DNA of 64,000 nucleotides from Parcubacteria group bacterium Gr01-1014_13 (lineage in GTDB: Bacteria > Patescibacteria > ABY1 > Magasanikbacterales > GWA2-37-8): the NCBI GenBank assembly GCA_007376295.1, contig VMGB01000001.1:431345-495344 (forward strand), read 5' to 3'. The notes under the pieces were generated by a model, which saw only the letters and a list, made by a program, of their open reading frames with translations, was not told the DNA's origin and made no database searches. Shown here in pieces: positions 1 through 8,371 of this stretch; within the stretch, counting starts at the first letter, position 1; every line of letters begins with the position of its first letter. Made by a program: the position numbers and the translations under genes.

Positions 1-573
1 CATTGCCAAGATAACTGGCGCGCCCTCGGGAATATTAAATTTTTTTCGTGAATCGCTTGCGTTTGCCACCGATAAATTACGCACCGGATTGCCGATCCAT
101 TCAGTTTTACTTTCCGGAAAATATCTCTCCGTTTCCCGCAAAGCCGTAGTAATTTTTTTGGCCGTATGCGACATTAATTTATTGGCCAATCCGGCCTGAA
201 AATCCTGTTGATGCACCCAAGTCGGAATTCCGAGCGCAAATGCGGCAAAGTGTAATGGCACGCTCACAAACCCTCCGGCTGAAATGAGCAGACTGGGTTT
301 TTCATGCCATAACAAAAACAAAGACTGAAAAAAACCAAAAATTATTTTAAAAAAATCAAAGAAATTACTCAAAGAAATATACCGGCGGAATTTCCCGGAA
401 GTTATATGGAAAAAAGAGATTCCATACTGCTCTACCAGCTCTTTCTCTGGGCCATTTTTTGTGCCTATCCAAACAAACTCAACTTGAGAATTATGTTTTT
501 TATAAATTTCGGCTATAGCGAGTAGCGGCGCCACTGGCCCCAATGTTCCGCCGCCGGAAAATAGTATTTTCAT
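1..573 (-). CDS. murG: MurG glycosyltransferase, C-terminal part missing at window edge
   Basis: UDP-GlcNAc:lipid I N-acetylglucosaminyltransferase, which makes lipid II on the inner face of the membrane for peptidoglycan synthesis. The ATG is at 573-571 and the N-terminus reads MKILFSGGGTLGPVAPL, the glycine-rich loop of GT28 enzymes. Further on are a LLISAGGFVSVP segment and an HQQD segment typical of the MurG N-terminal acceptor domain. The frame is still open at base 1, so the UDP-GlcNAc domain lies outside. It starts 2 bp after the stop of the upstream kinase-like gene, suggesting translational coupling. Family assignment is firm. Confidence 0.9.
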   Translation of the reverse strand, partial: MKILFSGGGTLGPVAPLLAIAEIYKKHNSQVEFVWIGTKNGPEKELVEQYGISFFHITSGKFRRYISLSNFFDFFKIIFGFFQSLFLLWHEKPSLLISAGGFVSVPLHFAAFALGIPTWVHQQDFQAGLANKLMSHTAKKITTALRETERYFPESKTEWIGNPVRNLSVANASDSRKKFNIPEGAPVILAM

Positions 574-575
574 AA

Positions 576-1697
576 CTATAATTTTCGCCAAAAAATTTCA
601 AATTTACTTACAATCGCTTCCAATTCTGCTTTTGCCTCTGGCAAACCAATCCTGTTTTCTGGATCTGGTTCTATCATTTTTTTGGATAAATCTTCAAGTT
701 TTTTAGCGGCTTTTGAATCTGAGATTTCAAAAGCTGGATTATCTTCGTATAGTTTTAAAATCTCTTGTAGGCAAACCCCAAACTGGTAAACCATCTCCCC
801 GGCTTTTATCACACCCTCTTCATTTAATAAGTCCTTAAGCGGCGGCCTATACCCTTTGGAATATAACCTGTCTCCTTTTTGCGTACCTTCTTTTACTAAC
901 CCTTCCAAATCAAAAAGCACGCCTTTAGCAGATTTTTCTTCCATAACTAGACCAAGATTGTCTAACTTGATATCCTGCAAAACCAGGCCGTTTTCTGCCA
1001 AATATACTCCCCCAACCAAACAATCTTTTAAAATCTTTAAGCTGATCAAAAAATCCTTCCTACTTCTATCAGAAAAACCTAGAAACTCTTTTAAACTATG
1101 CATTTTTAGTTTTTCATAAATGGTTCGCTGGTTAGTCGGATCATAATCTTTTATACTGACAACGTTGGGGTGTGGAGGTAATTTATTTAACACAGCAAAA
1201 GCTTCCGGCATTTCACGAGCATGCTCTTCCCCTAAATGTCCTTGATTTTTATATATTTTTTCTCTGCCGCTATCTGTATCAATCAACTGATTAATAATAT
1301 TTTCGCGGCCAGAACTTGGACTTGCTTTTACTTTTTTAATATTTTTGATAACAAGGTAAATTTTTTCATCAATTTTTCCTTTCAACTGCTCAATCAATGC
1401 TTGTCGCACTCTCTTGATTACACCTTCAGCTTCGTCAAAATCTAAATTACCCTTAAATATTTCTTTTTTCACTTCCGCTTCGTTTAATATTTTAGTATCA
1501 CTTAACGCATCAATAACAAAAGCTTTTTTTTCACTGCTATTTTTTAATAACTTAAGCTCGTCGATTATATAATCGGCATACTTTTTAACGTCAGCCTGAC
1601 TAATCACATCGCTACTTACCATCTTCTTCTCAAGATCATGATCAGGCATGTCTTTAATACTTCCCATGTCTGGAGAAAATGTTTCTATGCGGTGCAT
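576..1697 (-). CDS. Protein-kinase-like protein with altered catalytic motifs
   Basis: 373 aa. The first ~125 residues are charged and helical with no recognised domain. Residues ~140-370 look like a protein-kinase fold: HPNVVSIKDYD in the small lobe, a catalytic loop VLQDIKLDNLGL (HRD replaced by LQD, but the Asp, Lys and Asn are kept), and FDLEGL where DFG is expected. A GYRPP segment and a PDPENRIGLPEA segment follow, matching the activation segment and the C-lobe Arg motif of Ser/Thr kinases. Catalytic residues are mostly present, so it may be active. The substrate is unknown. It lies between rpoD and murG, 7 bp after rpoD. Confidence 0.6.
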   Translation of the reverse strand: MHRIETFSPDMGSIKDMPDHDLEKKMVSSDVISQADVKKYADYIIDELKLLKNSSEKKAFVIDALSDTKILNEAEVKKEIFKGNLDFDEAEGVIKRVRQALIEQLKGKIDEKIYLVIKNIKKVKASPSSGRENIINQLIDTDSGREKIYKNQGHLGEEHAREMPEAFAVLNKLPPHPNVVSIKDYDPTNQRTIYEKLKMHSLKEFLGFSDRSRKDFLISLKILKDCLVGGVYLAENGLVLQDIKLDNLGLVMEEKSAKGVLFDLEGLVKEGTQKGDRLYSKGYRPPLKDLLNEEGVIKAGEMVYQFGVCLQEILKLYEDNPAFEISDSKAAKKLEDLSKKMIEPDPENRIGLPEAKAELEAIVSKFEIFWRKL

Positions 1698-1704
1698 AAC
1701 AATT

Positions 1705-2994
1705 TTAATAATCTTTCAACTTTCCAATAATACCCATACGTTGAATTTTTTCCAAAGCTTTGGCTTCGATTTGGCGAATACGTTCGCGGGTAACATCAAA
1801 TTCTTGCCCTACTTCTTCCAAGGTATGAGTAACACCATCAGTAAGACCAAATCTCATTTCCAAAATTTTCTGTTCGCGCGGAGAAAGGTCTTTGATAGCT
1901 TCTTTTACATAATCACGCAAAATCTGGAGTCCTGCCACTCTATCTGGCGGCATGTTTTTTACATCTTCCACAAAATCTTGCAACGAAGAATCATCGTCAT
2001 CATCGCCGACTGACATTTCGAGCGATACAGTGTCTTGAGAAATTTTTATAATATGATTTACCTTGGCAACATCTTCACCCATTTCGGCAGCCAACTCTTC
2101 TGGCGTAGGATCTCGTCCCAAATCTTGGAGCAATCTTCTTTGTACTTGTTGGAAACGATTAATAGTTTCCACCATGTGAACTGGAATACGAATAGTACGG
2201 GATTGGTCAGCCAAAGCGCGGGTGATGGCTTGGCGTATCCACCAGGTGGCATAAGTAGAAAATTTAAAACCACGGCGATAATCAAACTTTTTTACCGCTC
2301 TAAACAAACCGATGTTGCCCTCTTGAATTAAATCCAACAACGAAAGTGATTTGCCCACGAATTTTTTGGCTATAGATACCACCAATCTTAAATTAGCTTC
2401 GATCAATCTTCTATCCGCTTCTTTATCTCCTCGTTCTTTGCGTTTAGCCAAAGAAATTTCTTCTTCGGCTTTTAGAAGCGGGATTCTGCCGATTTCTCGA
2501 AGGTACATCTGAATAGGATCAGAAGAAATCTGTCCTAAGTCAAATGGGATATCCATATCTGGTTGTTTACCTTGAAAACCCTTTAATGTTTGGGAATGTT
2601 CCTCCCTTCGGCCAAGCAAATTACCGGCTGTTTCCACAATAGAAACGCCGTTTTTATCTAATAAATCCATAAATCCCTCGTAAAGATCCAGACAACGCTC
2701 TGGCCGAGGGAAAACACCTTCAACTTCAATTTGAGTAATAAATCCGCGGTTGCGGCCTTTGGCTATTAGGGCCCAGATATCTTTGAGGCTTGGTTCCGGA
2801 ACTACTTCTTCTGCGGGAAATTTTTTAACTTTCTTATATTTTTTGTTTGGTTTAAAAGATTTTTTTCCTGAAAATTGTTTTTTAATTTTTTTAACACGTT
2901 TTTTCTTGACGATTTTATCCCTTTTTTGCTTACGCGTATGTTTAACGCGCAATGGCTTAGGATGCTTTTTAGTTGTCCCTCTTTTTTTTACCAT
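1705..2994 (-). CDS. rpoD: Primary RNA polymerase sigma factor (sigma-70/SigA)
   Basis: 429 aa housekeeping sigma factor. The first ~65 residues form a very Lys/Arg-rich tail. A region 1.1-like segment follows (~70-125), then region 1.2 (DPIQMYLREIGRIPLL), region 2 with the core-binding and -10-reading helices (DLIQEGNIGLFRAVKKFDY, FSTYATWWIRQAI), region 3, and region 4 ending in the -35-reading helix-turn-helix (TLEEVGQEFDVTRERIRQIE). It lies just downstream of dnaG, the classic macromolecular-synthesis arrangement. Promoters seen in this window fit TTGACA-17-TATAAT, as expected for this factor. The basic N-terminal extension is unusual for the family. Confidence 0.97.
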   Translation of the reverse strand: MVKKRGTTKKHPKPLRVKHTRKQKRDKIVKKKRVKKIKKQFSGKKSFKPNKKYKKVKKFPAEEVVPEPSLKDIWALIAKGRNRGFITQIEVEGVFPRPERCLDLYEGFMDLLDKNGVSIVETAGNLLGRREEHSQTLKGFQGKQPDMDIPFDLGQISSDPIQMYLREIGRIPLLKAEEEISLAKRKERGDKEADRRLIEANLRLVVSIAKKFVGKSLSLLDLIQEGNIGLFRAVKKFDYRRGFKFSTYATWWIRQAITRALADQSRTIRIPVHMVETINRFQQVQRRLLQDLGRDPTPEELAAEMGEDVAKVNHIIKISQDTVSLEMSVGDDDDDSSLQDFVEDVKNMPPDRVAGLQILRDYVKEAIKDLSPREQKILEMRFGLTDGVTHTLEEVGQEFDVTRERIRQIEAKALEKIQRMGIIGKLKDY

Positions 2995-3025
2995 AAGGGA
3001 TTAATTAACAACGAATAAATTTATT

Positions 3026-4795
3026 TTAATCTAATTCCATTATCTGCTTTAAAATTTGCTGTAGCAATTCTGTATTTTTGTTTTTTTCCGCTTCTTTTAG
3101 CGCGCTAGTTAATTCCGCGCGTTTATCATTCTGCCATTGCGACTTTATACGCGCCACCAAAATATCTATTTCTTTTTTTGCTTTTGCCAAATCAAAGTCG
3201 CTATACTCTTTGTCTGCTTTTAGGACTAAAATATCAATGGAGTTTTGCTGCTCCTTTTCAAGCGCCTCTTTTTGGTCTATAGAACCATTGTACTGCCTTT
3301 TTAATGATTCGTAAAGGCTTGCCATCGAAGCTGGGGGGAAGAACGCCTGACTTGAACTCATATCATATTCCCCGAACAATTTGGGGAATTTTATAAATAA
3401 AGCAAAAATATTCTCGGCCAATAAGCGTGATTGGCTCTGTTGACCCCAGTTTTCATCCTTAGCTTTCTCTTGGGGAACGTTCTCTGCCTTGCCTTCATAA
3501 TGCTTTGGTTTGGCCGAAGCAAGCCGGCGCATTTCGGCTGTTAAAGTAGCGTGATCAACACTTAATTCATCAGCCAATTTTTTTAACCAATGATCCCGCT
3601 CTACCGCATAAGGCAGACGGATTATTTCCGCAAGCAGGGTATCAGCAATTTTTTGCTTTTGTTTTGGATCATGCTTATCCGCTCCCAGTAGCACGCTGGC
3701 AAAATACCATTCCATCACTTCTTTGGCATTTTCTACGGCTTTAAACCAAACTGCTGAATTCTTTTTCAAACATTCATCGGCGTCTTTACCAGCACCGGCC
3801 GGAATTTGAATAATTTTTATATTCATCCCCTGCTCCAGCGCCAAATCTATACCGCGCTTAGCCGCATTTTGACCGGCCGCATCAGCGTCAAAAGCAATGG
3901 CGATATTATTGGAATATCTTTTTAATAATTTTATCTGTTCAAATGTTAGGGCTGTACCCGAAGATGCCACGACATTTTTCATACCGGCCTGATGACAAGC
4001 AATCACATCCATCTGCCCTTCTACCAACACCGTAAAATCTTTATTTTTAATTTCCGTTTTAGCTTTGTTTAATCCGTATAAAATCCGCGACTTATCAAAC
4101 ACCAAAGTTTGCGGGGTGTTTATATATTTACCGCCAGACTTTTCTGTTTCAACCAGTACCCGGCCGGTAAAACCAACATTATTGCCATGCGCATCCCAAA
4201 TCGGAAACATAATACGCCCGCGAAAACGATCGTAGACTCCTCCACCATCTTTTTTTATCGTCAACCCAGAAGCCAGTAGATCATCTACATTGTTTCCTTT
4301 TTTTAATAAATACTGAGTGAGTAGATCCCACTGTTCGGGAATAAAACCAACTTTCCATTCTTCAATTGTTTCTGGTTTTAACTGCCGGCGTGATAAATAA
4401 TCTCTGGCGCCACCGCTAGCAGGCATCTCCAACAGAAACTGATGAAAAAAATATGCGGCTTTGGCATTTATTTCTAAAATTCTATTTTTCTGACTTTTGT
4501 TTATGTCGCTGACAAACGTATCTAATTTTACTCCGGCTCTGTCTGCCAAAATTTTTAACGCCTCGGAAAATTCTAAACCTTCCATTTCCTGTAAAAAAGA
4601 AAAAACATCTCCGCCTTTACTGCAACCAAAACAATGCCAGAATTGCTTTTCTGGATGAACCATAAATGAAGGAGATTTTTCATTATGGAATGGACAGTTG
4701 GCTTTCCAGTTAGCACCAGCTTTTTTCAGCGGAATATATTCGCCGATTATCTGCACAATATCCAATCTGTCTTTGATGGCTTGAGTGTCGGTCAT
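3026..4795 (-). CDS. dnaG: DNA primase
   Basis: 589 aa primase that lays down RNA primers for replication. The N-terminal CHC2 zinc ribbon is intact (CPFHNEKSPSF, then WHCFGCSKGGDVFSFL). The catalytic core follows, with the TOPRIM acidic motif in VLVEGQMDVIACHQAG and the DADAAG motif near residue 305. The last ~150 residues are the variable helicase-interacting region. Length is normal. It is the first gene of the dnaG-rpoD-kinase-murG leftward run. A weak promoter-like element (TTGCTG, 16 bp, GATAAA) precedes the ATG. Confidence 0.97.
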   Translation of the reverse strand: MTDTQAIKDRLDIVQIIGEYIPLKKAGANWKANCPFHNEKSPSFMVHPEKQFWHCFGCSKGGDVFSFLQEMEGLEFSEALKILADRAGVKLDTFVSDINKSQKNRILEINAKAAYFFHQFLLEMPASGGARDYLSRRQLKPETIEEWKVGFIPEQWDLLTQYLLKKGNNVDDLLASGLTIKKDGGGVYDRFRGRIMFPIWDAHGNNVGFTGRVLVETEKSGGKYINTPQTLVFDKSRILYGLNKAKTEIKNKDFTVLVEGQMDVIACHQAGMKNVVASSGTALTFEQIKLLKRYSNNIAIAFDADAAGQNAAKRGIDLALEQGMNIKIIQIPAGAGKDADECLKKNSAVWFKAVENAKEVMEWYFASVLLGADKHDPKQKQKIADTLLAEIIRLPYAVERDHWLKKLADELSVDHATLTAEMRRLASAKPKHYEGKAENVPQEKAKDENWGQQSQSRLLAENIFALFIKFPKLFGEYDMSSSQAFFPPASMASLYESLKRQYNGSIDQKEALEKEQQNSIDILVLKADKEYSDFDLAKAKKEIDILVARIKSQWQNDKRAELTSALKEAEKNKNTELLQQILKQIMELD

Positions 4796-4844
4796 ATGTC
4801 GTTACTTTATCACAGTAGAAGCAAAACCAGCAAGCTACTAAGCA

Positions 4845-4873
4845 TTGACAAAATGACTAAAAAAACATAAAAT
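4845..4873 (+). promoter_or_regulatory. Sigma-70 promoter for the 102-aa gene
   Basis: TTGACA (4845-4850), 17 bp, TAAAAT (4868-4873). The predicted start of transcription near 4880 leaves a very short leader holding an AAAGGAG ribosome site before the ATG at 4896. A perfect 7-bp inverted repeat (4873-4879 with 4884-4890) overlaps the -10 and start point and could be an operator. Confidence 0.75.
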
Positions 4874-4895
4874 TCTCCTCAAAAGGAGAAAACAA

Positions 4896-5204
4896 ATGTT
4901 TACATTGAATTTGGATCTTGATAAAGTTAGGGAGTTCTACGAACCACACCCTGGTCATAACGAGAATGAGAAGATGAACTTTACCTTTCCAGCCGAAGTT
5001 AAGCAAGTGGCTGATGAACTGGCTGGTTGTAAGATGTCGGTTCGACAAGCCGTTTTAGCCTTCGAGGCTGCTATCATCAAAGGAAAGGTTAGAGGCCGCA
5101 TATCTTTCGATAAAGATGAAGGAGAAAAATATATTACCTTAGAAGTTTTTTGCGCTGGCCGTTTCGATGTTAGTCATAAATTCAAGGTAATCAAGTGGCG
5201 CTAA
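4896..5204 (+). CDS. Small protein of unknown function
   Basis: 102 aa, not recognised. It has a strong ribosome site (AAAGGAGAAA, 6 bp before the ATG) and a good promoter, so it is a real gene. The protein is soluble and mixed alpha/beta, with a middle segment CKMSVRQAVLAFEAAIIKG and a C-terminal strand-rich part ending FKVIKWR. No membrane segment, signal peptide or metal motif is visible. It stands alone, divergent from dnaG and just upstream of the tRNA unit. Confidence 0.75.
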   Translation: MFTLNLDLDKVREFYEPHPGHNENEKMNFTFPAEVKQVADELAGCKMSVRQAVLAFEAAIIKGKVRGRISFDKDEGEKYITLEVFCAGRFDVSHKFKVIKWR

Positions 5205-5211
5205 CTTGTAT

Positions 5212-5240
5212 TTGACAACCTGATTGATGACCGATATAGT
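5212..5240 (+). promoter_or_regulatory. Promoter of the two-tRNA transcription unit
   Basis: TTGACA (5212-5217), 17 bp, TATAGT (5235-5240), almost consensus. It sits 12 bp before the first tRNA-like gene, which argues that this abnormal gene is transcribed. The unit ends at the terminator at 5500-5537. Confidence 0.85.
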
Positions 5241-5252
5241 TTAAGTATGCTC

Positions 5253-5383
5253 GGAGCTGTAGTTTAATGGCAAAACTCTAGACAAGCCGACGCTCGTTCG
5301 CTCGGAATTCTCCGGGCGTATGGCTGGTGTACCACATCGTCGGGACTAGCTAGAACGCTCTGTTCAAACCGGAGCCAGCTCCA
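5253..5383 (+). tRNA. Abnormal tRNA-like gene with about 55 extra bases in the anticodon arm
   Basis: The ends fold as a tRNA: acceptor GGAGCTG (5253-5259) with CAGCTCC (5376-5382) and A at 5383; D-arm GTTT-AATGGCA-AAAC (5262-5276); T-loop TTCAAAC (5363-5369) on stem CTCTG/CGGAG, extendable by a sixth pair, 5357-5375. The total is 131 nt instead of ~76. The excess lies between the D and T arms: short anticodon-stem halves CTAG (5278-5281) and CTAG (5346-5349 or 5350-5353) flank a long hairpin, CCGACG (5287-5292) with CGTCGG (5338-5343). If 5283-5339 were removed, the loop would read ATCGGGA (anticodon CGG), but this is speculative. CCA is not encoded. It could be an intron-bearing tRNA, a tRNA mimic or a decayed tRNA; the size is too small for a normal group I intron. 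Confidence 0.5.
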
Positions 5384-5417
5384 CTTTTTCTTCCTTAAGT
5401 TCTTTAAAATATTTTAT

Positions 5418-5491
5418 TGGGCGGTAGCTCAACCTAGAAAGAGTGCCTCGCTAACACCGAGGAAGTAGAGGTTCAATTCCTTTCCGCTCAA
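5418..5491 (+). tRNA. tRNA-Val with anticodon AAC
   Basis: Full cloverleaf: acceptor TGGGCGG/CCGCTCA (5418-5424 with 5484-5490), D-arm GCTC/GAGT, anticodon stem CCTCG/CGAGG with loop CTAACAC (5451-5457), T-arm AGAGG-TTCAATT-CCTTT, A73 at 5491. The loop matches the usual tRNA-Val CTTACAC except that position 34 is A. CCA is not encoded and must be added by the neighbouring Cca enzyme. It shares one transcript with the abnormal tRNA-like gene upstream. Confidence 0.8.
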
Positions 5492-5499
5492 CCCCACTT

Positions 5500-5537
5500 A
5501 GCCGGCGTGTTTCATTAAAGAAACCACCGGCTTTTTT
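5500..5537 (+). terminator. Intrinsic terminator of the tRNA unit
   Basis: AGCCGG and TTTC pair with GAAA and CCGGCT across a short loop, followed by TTTTTT. It ends the plus-strand tRNA transcript just before the convergent cca gene. Confidence 0.85.
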
Positions 5538-5539
5538 AT

Positions 5540-7012
5540 TTATTTTTTCTCCCAATCCTGCACATCTTTTAAGTATTTGTCTTTTATTTCATCAAAGTAT
5601 TTCTTAGCCGCTTCGTATTCATTAGGAATTATCCCGTCCAAAATCGCTTCTTCTATCGCCTCTTTTATCTTTCCCACAGTTGGACCCGGTTTCAATTTTG
5701 CCAGTTCCATAATCTCATCACCTCGTAATGGCGATTGAAACGCGCGTAATTTGTCTCTTTCCAAAACTTCGGCAATCTTTTTTTCCAGATTGTCGTAATT
5801 TTTTAATCTTTTTTCTTTTTTGGCTGGATTGCCGGTGGTAATATCACTGCGGCCCAAAATTAAAAGGTCGTTTAATTCATCACCCAGACTGACAACCAAT
5901 CGCCGTACGGCCGAATCGCTGATGCCTTCATCCATTAGGCTGATAGGTTGCATATGCCAACGAACGAGTTTAGCTAAATAGTCGGTATCGCTTTTGGAAA
6001 AACGCAAACGACGGCTAATTTGATAAACCATTTTTTTACCTACATGTTCATGCTGATGAAATGTCCAACCGACTTTTGGTATGAATTTCTTGGTATTAGG
6101 TTTACCAATATCATGAAAAAGACCAGCCAAACGAAGTAGTGTTTTGTCCGAAAACTCCGAAACGTTATCTACCACCTTAAATGTATGCGCCAGATTATCT
6201 TTGTGCTGATGACCATAAACATCCTCTACACCTTCCAATTTAGCTACTTCCGGCAATACAAAATCAAGTATGTGTGTCTGCCACATTAAAGTAAGACCAA
6301 TGGATGGTTTGGGACAAGACATTAATTTAAAAAGTTCTTCCTGAATTCTTTCAGCGGAAACAATTTTTAAACGCTCGCGGTTTTTGTGAATTGATTCCAA
6401 AGTTTTGGGATCAATAGAAAAATCCAACTGACTAGCAAAACGCACTGCTCGCATCATGCGCAACGGATCATCACTAAAAGTCTGGTCCGGATCCAGAGGC
6501 GTACGCAAAGTTTTGCTGGCCAAATCTTTTCTGCCTTTAAATGGATCGATTAAATTCTTTTTTAATTTAGCTTCAGTTAATTTTTTACCATCTGCAAAAA
6601 CAGCCGCGGGGACAGCCATACAATTAACGGTAAAATCACGCCGTGCCAAATCTTCTTCGAGCGTCGTATGTTCTACTACCGGTTTACGAGAGTTAGGTTT
6701 GTATTTTTCTGTGCGCGCACCGGCAAATTCAAACATCAATTGATCATCTTCGGTTCCTAATATATACCGGGCGGTATCAAAATCCGGAAATTCGATTAAA
6801 CTACCTGCCTTATCTACCGACTCGTCAAATTTTTTGGCAAATTCCAAACCACTGCCAACGACTACAAAATCAATATCTTTCTTTTGTTCCCGGCCCAACA
6901 AAAAATCACGCACAAAACCACCCACGACATATATCGGTGTCTTGGAATCTTCGGAAACAGAATTAATTTTCTTTAGCACATCTAGCAATTGCATACTTTT
7001 TTCTCTCTTCAC
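5540..7012 (-). CDS. cca: tRNA nucleotidyltransferase (CCA-adding enzyme) with HD domain
   Basis: 490 aa class II nucleotidyltransferase that builds or repairs the 3' CCA of tRNAs. The head domain has the GG motif (VVGGFVRDFLLG) and the metal-binding DID (KKDIDFVVVG), then RRDFTVNCMA and the Arg-rich DDPLRMMRAVRFASQL region. An HD phosphohydrolase domain sits near residue 295 (LAGLFHDIGKPNTK). Its need is clear here: the tRNA-Val and tRNA-Gln in this window lack an encoded CCA. It lies 20 bp downstream of pilT. A start 6 codons later (MQLLDVL) is also possible. CCA-adding versus A-adding specificity cannot be told by eye. Confidence 0.92.
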   Translation of the reverse strand: MKREKSMQLLDVLKKINSVSEDSKTPIYVVGGFVRDFLLGREQKKDIDFVVVGSGLEFAKKFDESVDKAGSLIEFPDFDTARYILGTEDDQLMFEFAGARTEKYKPNSRKPVVEHTTLEEDLARRDFTVNCMAVPAAVFADGKKLTEAKLKKNLIDPFKGRKDLASKTLRTPLDPDQTFSDDPLRMMRAVRFASQLDFSIDPKTLESIHKNRERLKIVSAERIQEELFKLMSCPKPSIGLTLMWQTHILDFVLPEVAKLEGVEDVYGHQHKDNLAHTFKVVDNVSEFSDKTLLRLAGLFHDIGKPNTKKFIPKVGWTFHQHEHVGKKMVYQISRRLRFSKSDTDYLAKLVRWHMQPISLMDEGISDSAVRRLVVSLGDELNDLLILGRSDITTGNPAKKEKRLKNYDNLEKKIAEVLERDKLRAFQSPLRGDEIMELAKLKPGPTVGKIKEAIEEAILDGIIPNEYEAAKKYFDEIKDKYLKDVQDWEKK

Positions 7013-7032
7013 TCCCTAGACCTTGCTTACTA

Positions 7033-8067
7033 TTATATTTTTTTGTTCATCCCCACTCTATTAGCCGCTACTTCTTCGGTAATTAAGCCCTCTTTTAATA
7101 ATTTTTTAACAGAATTTTCCATGGTAGACATGCCTTCCTTTACTCCAGTTTGAATAGTTGATTTTATCTGGCCAATTTCGTTGTTTCTTACCAAGTTTGC
7201 GACAGCCGGCGTGTTAATCAAAATTTCGCGCGCTGGCACTCGGCCACCATCTTTGGATGGTATTAACTGCTGAGCAACCACGCCGCGGAGCACGGATGAT
7301 AATTGGATAAGGATTTGCTTTTGTTTTGAACCTTCAAATACATCCACAATACGTTCTACGGCCTCAGCTGCGCTAGGAGTGTGCAAAGTGGAAAATACCA
7401 AGTGGCCGGTTTCGGCCGCAGTAAGCACGGTGGCTATAGTCTCCGGGTCGCGCATTTCTCCCACCAAGATAACATTAGGGTCTTGGCGCAAAACGTGTTT
7501 TAGAGCGTTAGCAAAGGATTTTGTGTCTACCCCAATTTCACGCTGTTCAATTAAGCTTTTTTTATCTTCATATGCAAACTCTATCGGATCCTCTATGGTA
7601 ATAATATGCGCTTTTCTGGTTTTATTTATTTCTTCGATCATAGAGGCGATGGTCGTAGTCTTACCGCAACCAGTGGGCCCAGTAACTAAGACTAAACCAT
7701 CTAACAAATTGGTCATCTCTAGTAGTGCTGGTTCAAAACGCAAATCTTCCGGAGTAGGAATTTCGGTAGGAATAACGCGGGCGCTTAAACCAATATTTTC
7801 CGACTGCTGATGTAAATTTACGCGAAAACGAGTGTCATCCAGTTGAAAACCAAAATCCAATTCTTTTTCTTCGGCGTATTTAGCTTGCTGTTCTTTGGTC
7901 AGCAACTCATTAATTCCAGCCTCTAAATCTTTATTACTCAAAGGTTTTTCATCCAATTCCTTTAATTCACCTTCTATTCGGAGCATTGGCAATTCACCGC
8001 CAACCAAATGCAGATCCGAAGCTTCTTGTTTGATTGCGTCTTTAAAATATGATTTTAGCTCGAGCAT
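7033..8067 (-). CDS. pilT: Type IV pilus retraction ATPase PilT
   Basis: 344 aa hexameric ATPase that pulls back type IV pili from the inner face of the membrane. The N-terminal PAS-like domain has the DLHL start of the family. The core carries Walker A GPTGCGKTTTIASM, the Asp box (ITIEDPIEF), Walker B (VILVGEMRDPETI) and the His box (GHLVFSTLHTPSAAEAV). Length and motif order match PilT. Pili genes are common in reduced surface-attached bacteria and would serve attachment or DNA uptake. It is probably cotranscribed with cca. Confidence 0.93.
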   Translation of the reverse strand: MLELKSYFKDAIKQEASDLHLVGGELPMLRIEGELKELDEKPLSNKDLEAGINELLTKEQQAKYAEEKELDFGFQLDDTRFRVNLHQQSENIGLSARVIPTEIPTPEDLRFEPALLEMTNLLDGLVLVTGPTGCGKTTTIASMIEEINKTRKAHIITIEDPIEFAYEDKKSLIEQREIGVDTKSFANALKHVLRQDPNVILVGEMRDPETIATVLTAAETGHLVFSTLHTPSAAEAVERIVDVFEGSKQKQILIQLSSVLRGVVAQQLIPSKDGGRVPAREILINTPAVANLVRNNEIGQIKSTIQTGVKEGMSTMENSVKKLLKEGLITEEVAANRVGMNKKI

Positions 8068-8116
8068 ACGATAATATAAATGATTAATGTTTAAATTGTA
8101 TCACAGGCCCTTACTC

Positions 8117-8145
8117 TTGAAAAGCCCATTATGCCGTGCTAATCT
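8117..8145 (+). promoter_or_regulatory. Promoter of the small-protein cluster
   Basis: TTGAAA (8117-8122), 17 bp, TAATCT (8140-8145), with a strong AGAAGGAGA ribosome site right after the predicted start point. It diverges from pilT. Confidence 0.65.
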
Positions 8146-8164
8146 ACGGTAGAAGGAGATCGTC

Positions 8165-8371
8165 ATGACGGAAAAAAGTAACGATCCAAAAACAAGCAAC
8201 GATCATAATCGTACTCCCAATCTCATTTGGAGTTATGGGGGCGGCATGATCAGCGGAGGGCTGTTGGGTCTGTTTGGCGGTGTAAGTATTGGCGCCGCTA
8301 TCGGCGCCAGCATTGCTTTTATTCTTGTATGGCTAACTCACCCACCCAAGGATAAACCCGATGCCAAATAA
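8165..8371 (+). CDS. Small glycine-rich membrane protein
   Basis: 68 aa. A hydrophilic start rich in Asn, Asp and Lys is followed by a Gly/Ile/Ala-rich hydrophobic stretch (~residues 22-57) with repeated small-residue patterns, enough for one or two membrane segments, and a short basic tail. Not recognised. Its ribosome site is AGAAGGAGA. Its end overlaps the next start by 11 bp, so the two are probably translationally coupled. It may anchor or insert the two small cysteine proteins downstream; this is inference from context only. Confidence 0.7.
   Translation: MTEKSNDPKTSNDHNRTPNLIWSYGGGMISGGLLGLFGGVSIGAAIGASIAFILVWLTHPPKDKPDAK

Noticed and set aside
4873..4890. Hairpin hiding the ribosome site of the 102-aa gene
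   Set aside because: The 5' arm overlaps the -10 box, so it would not be in the mRNA; a DNA-level operator is more likely.
5253..5383. Selenocysteine tRNA
   Set aside because: The acceptor plus T stem can reach 13 bp, but no UCA anticodon arm, no six-pair D stem with a short loop and no Sec variable arm are present.
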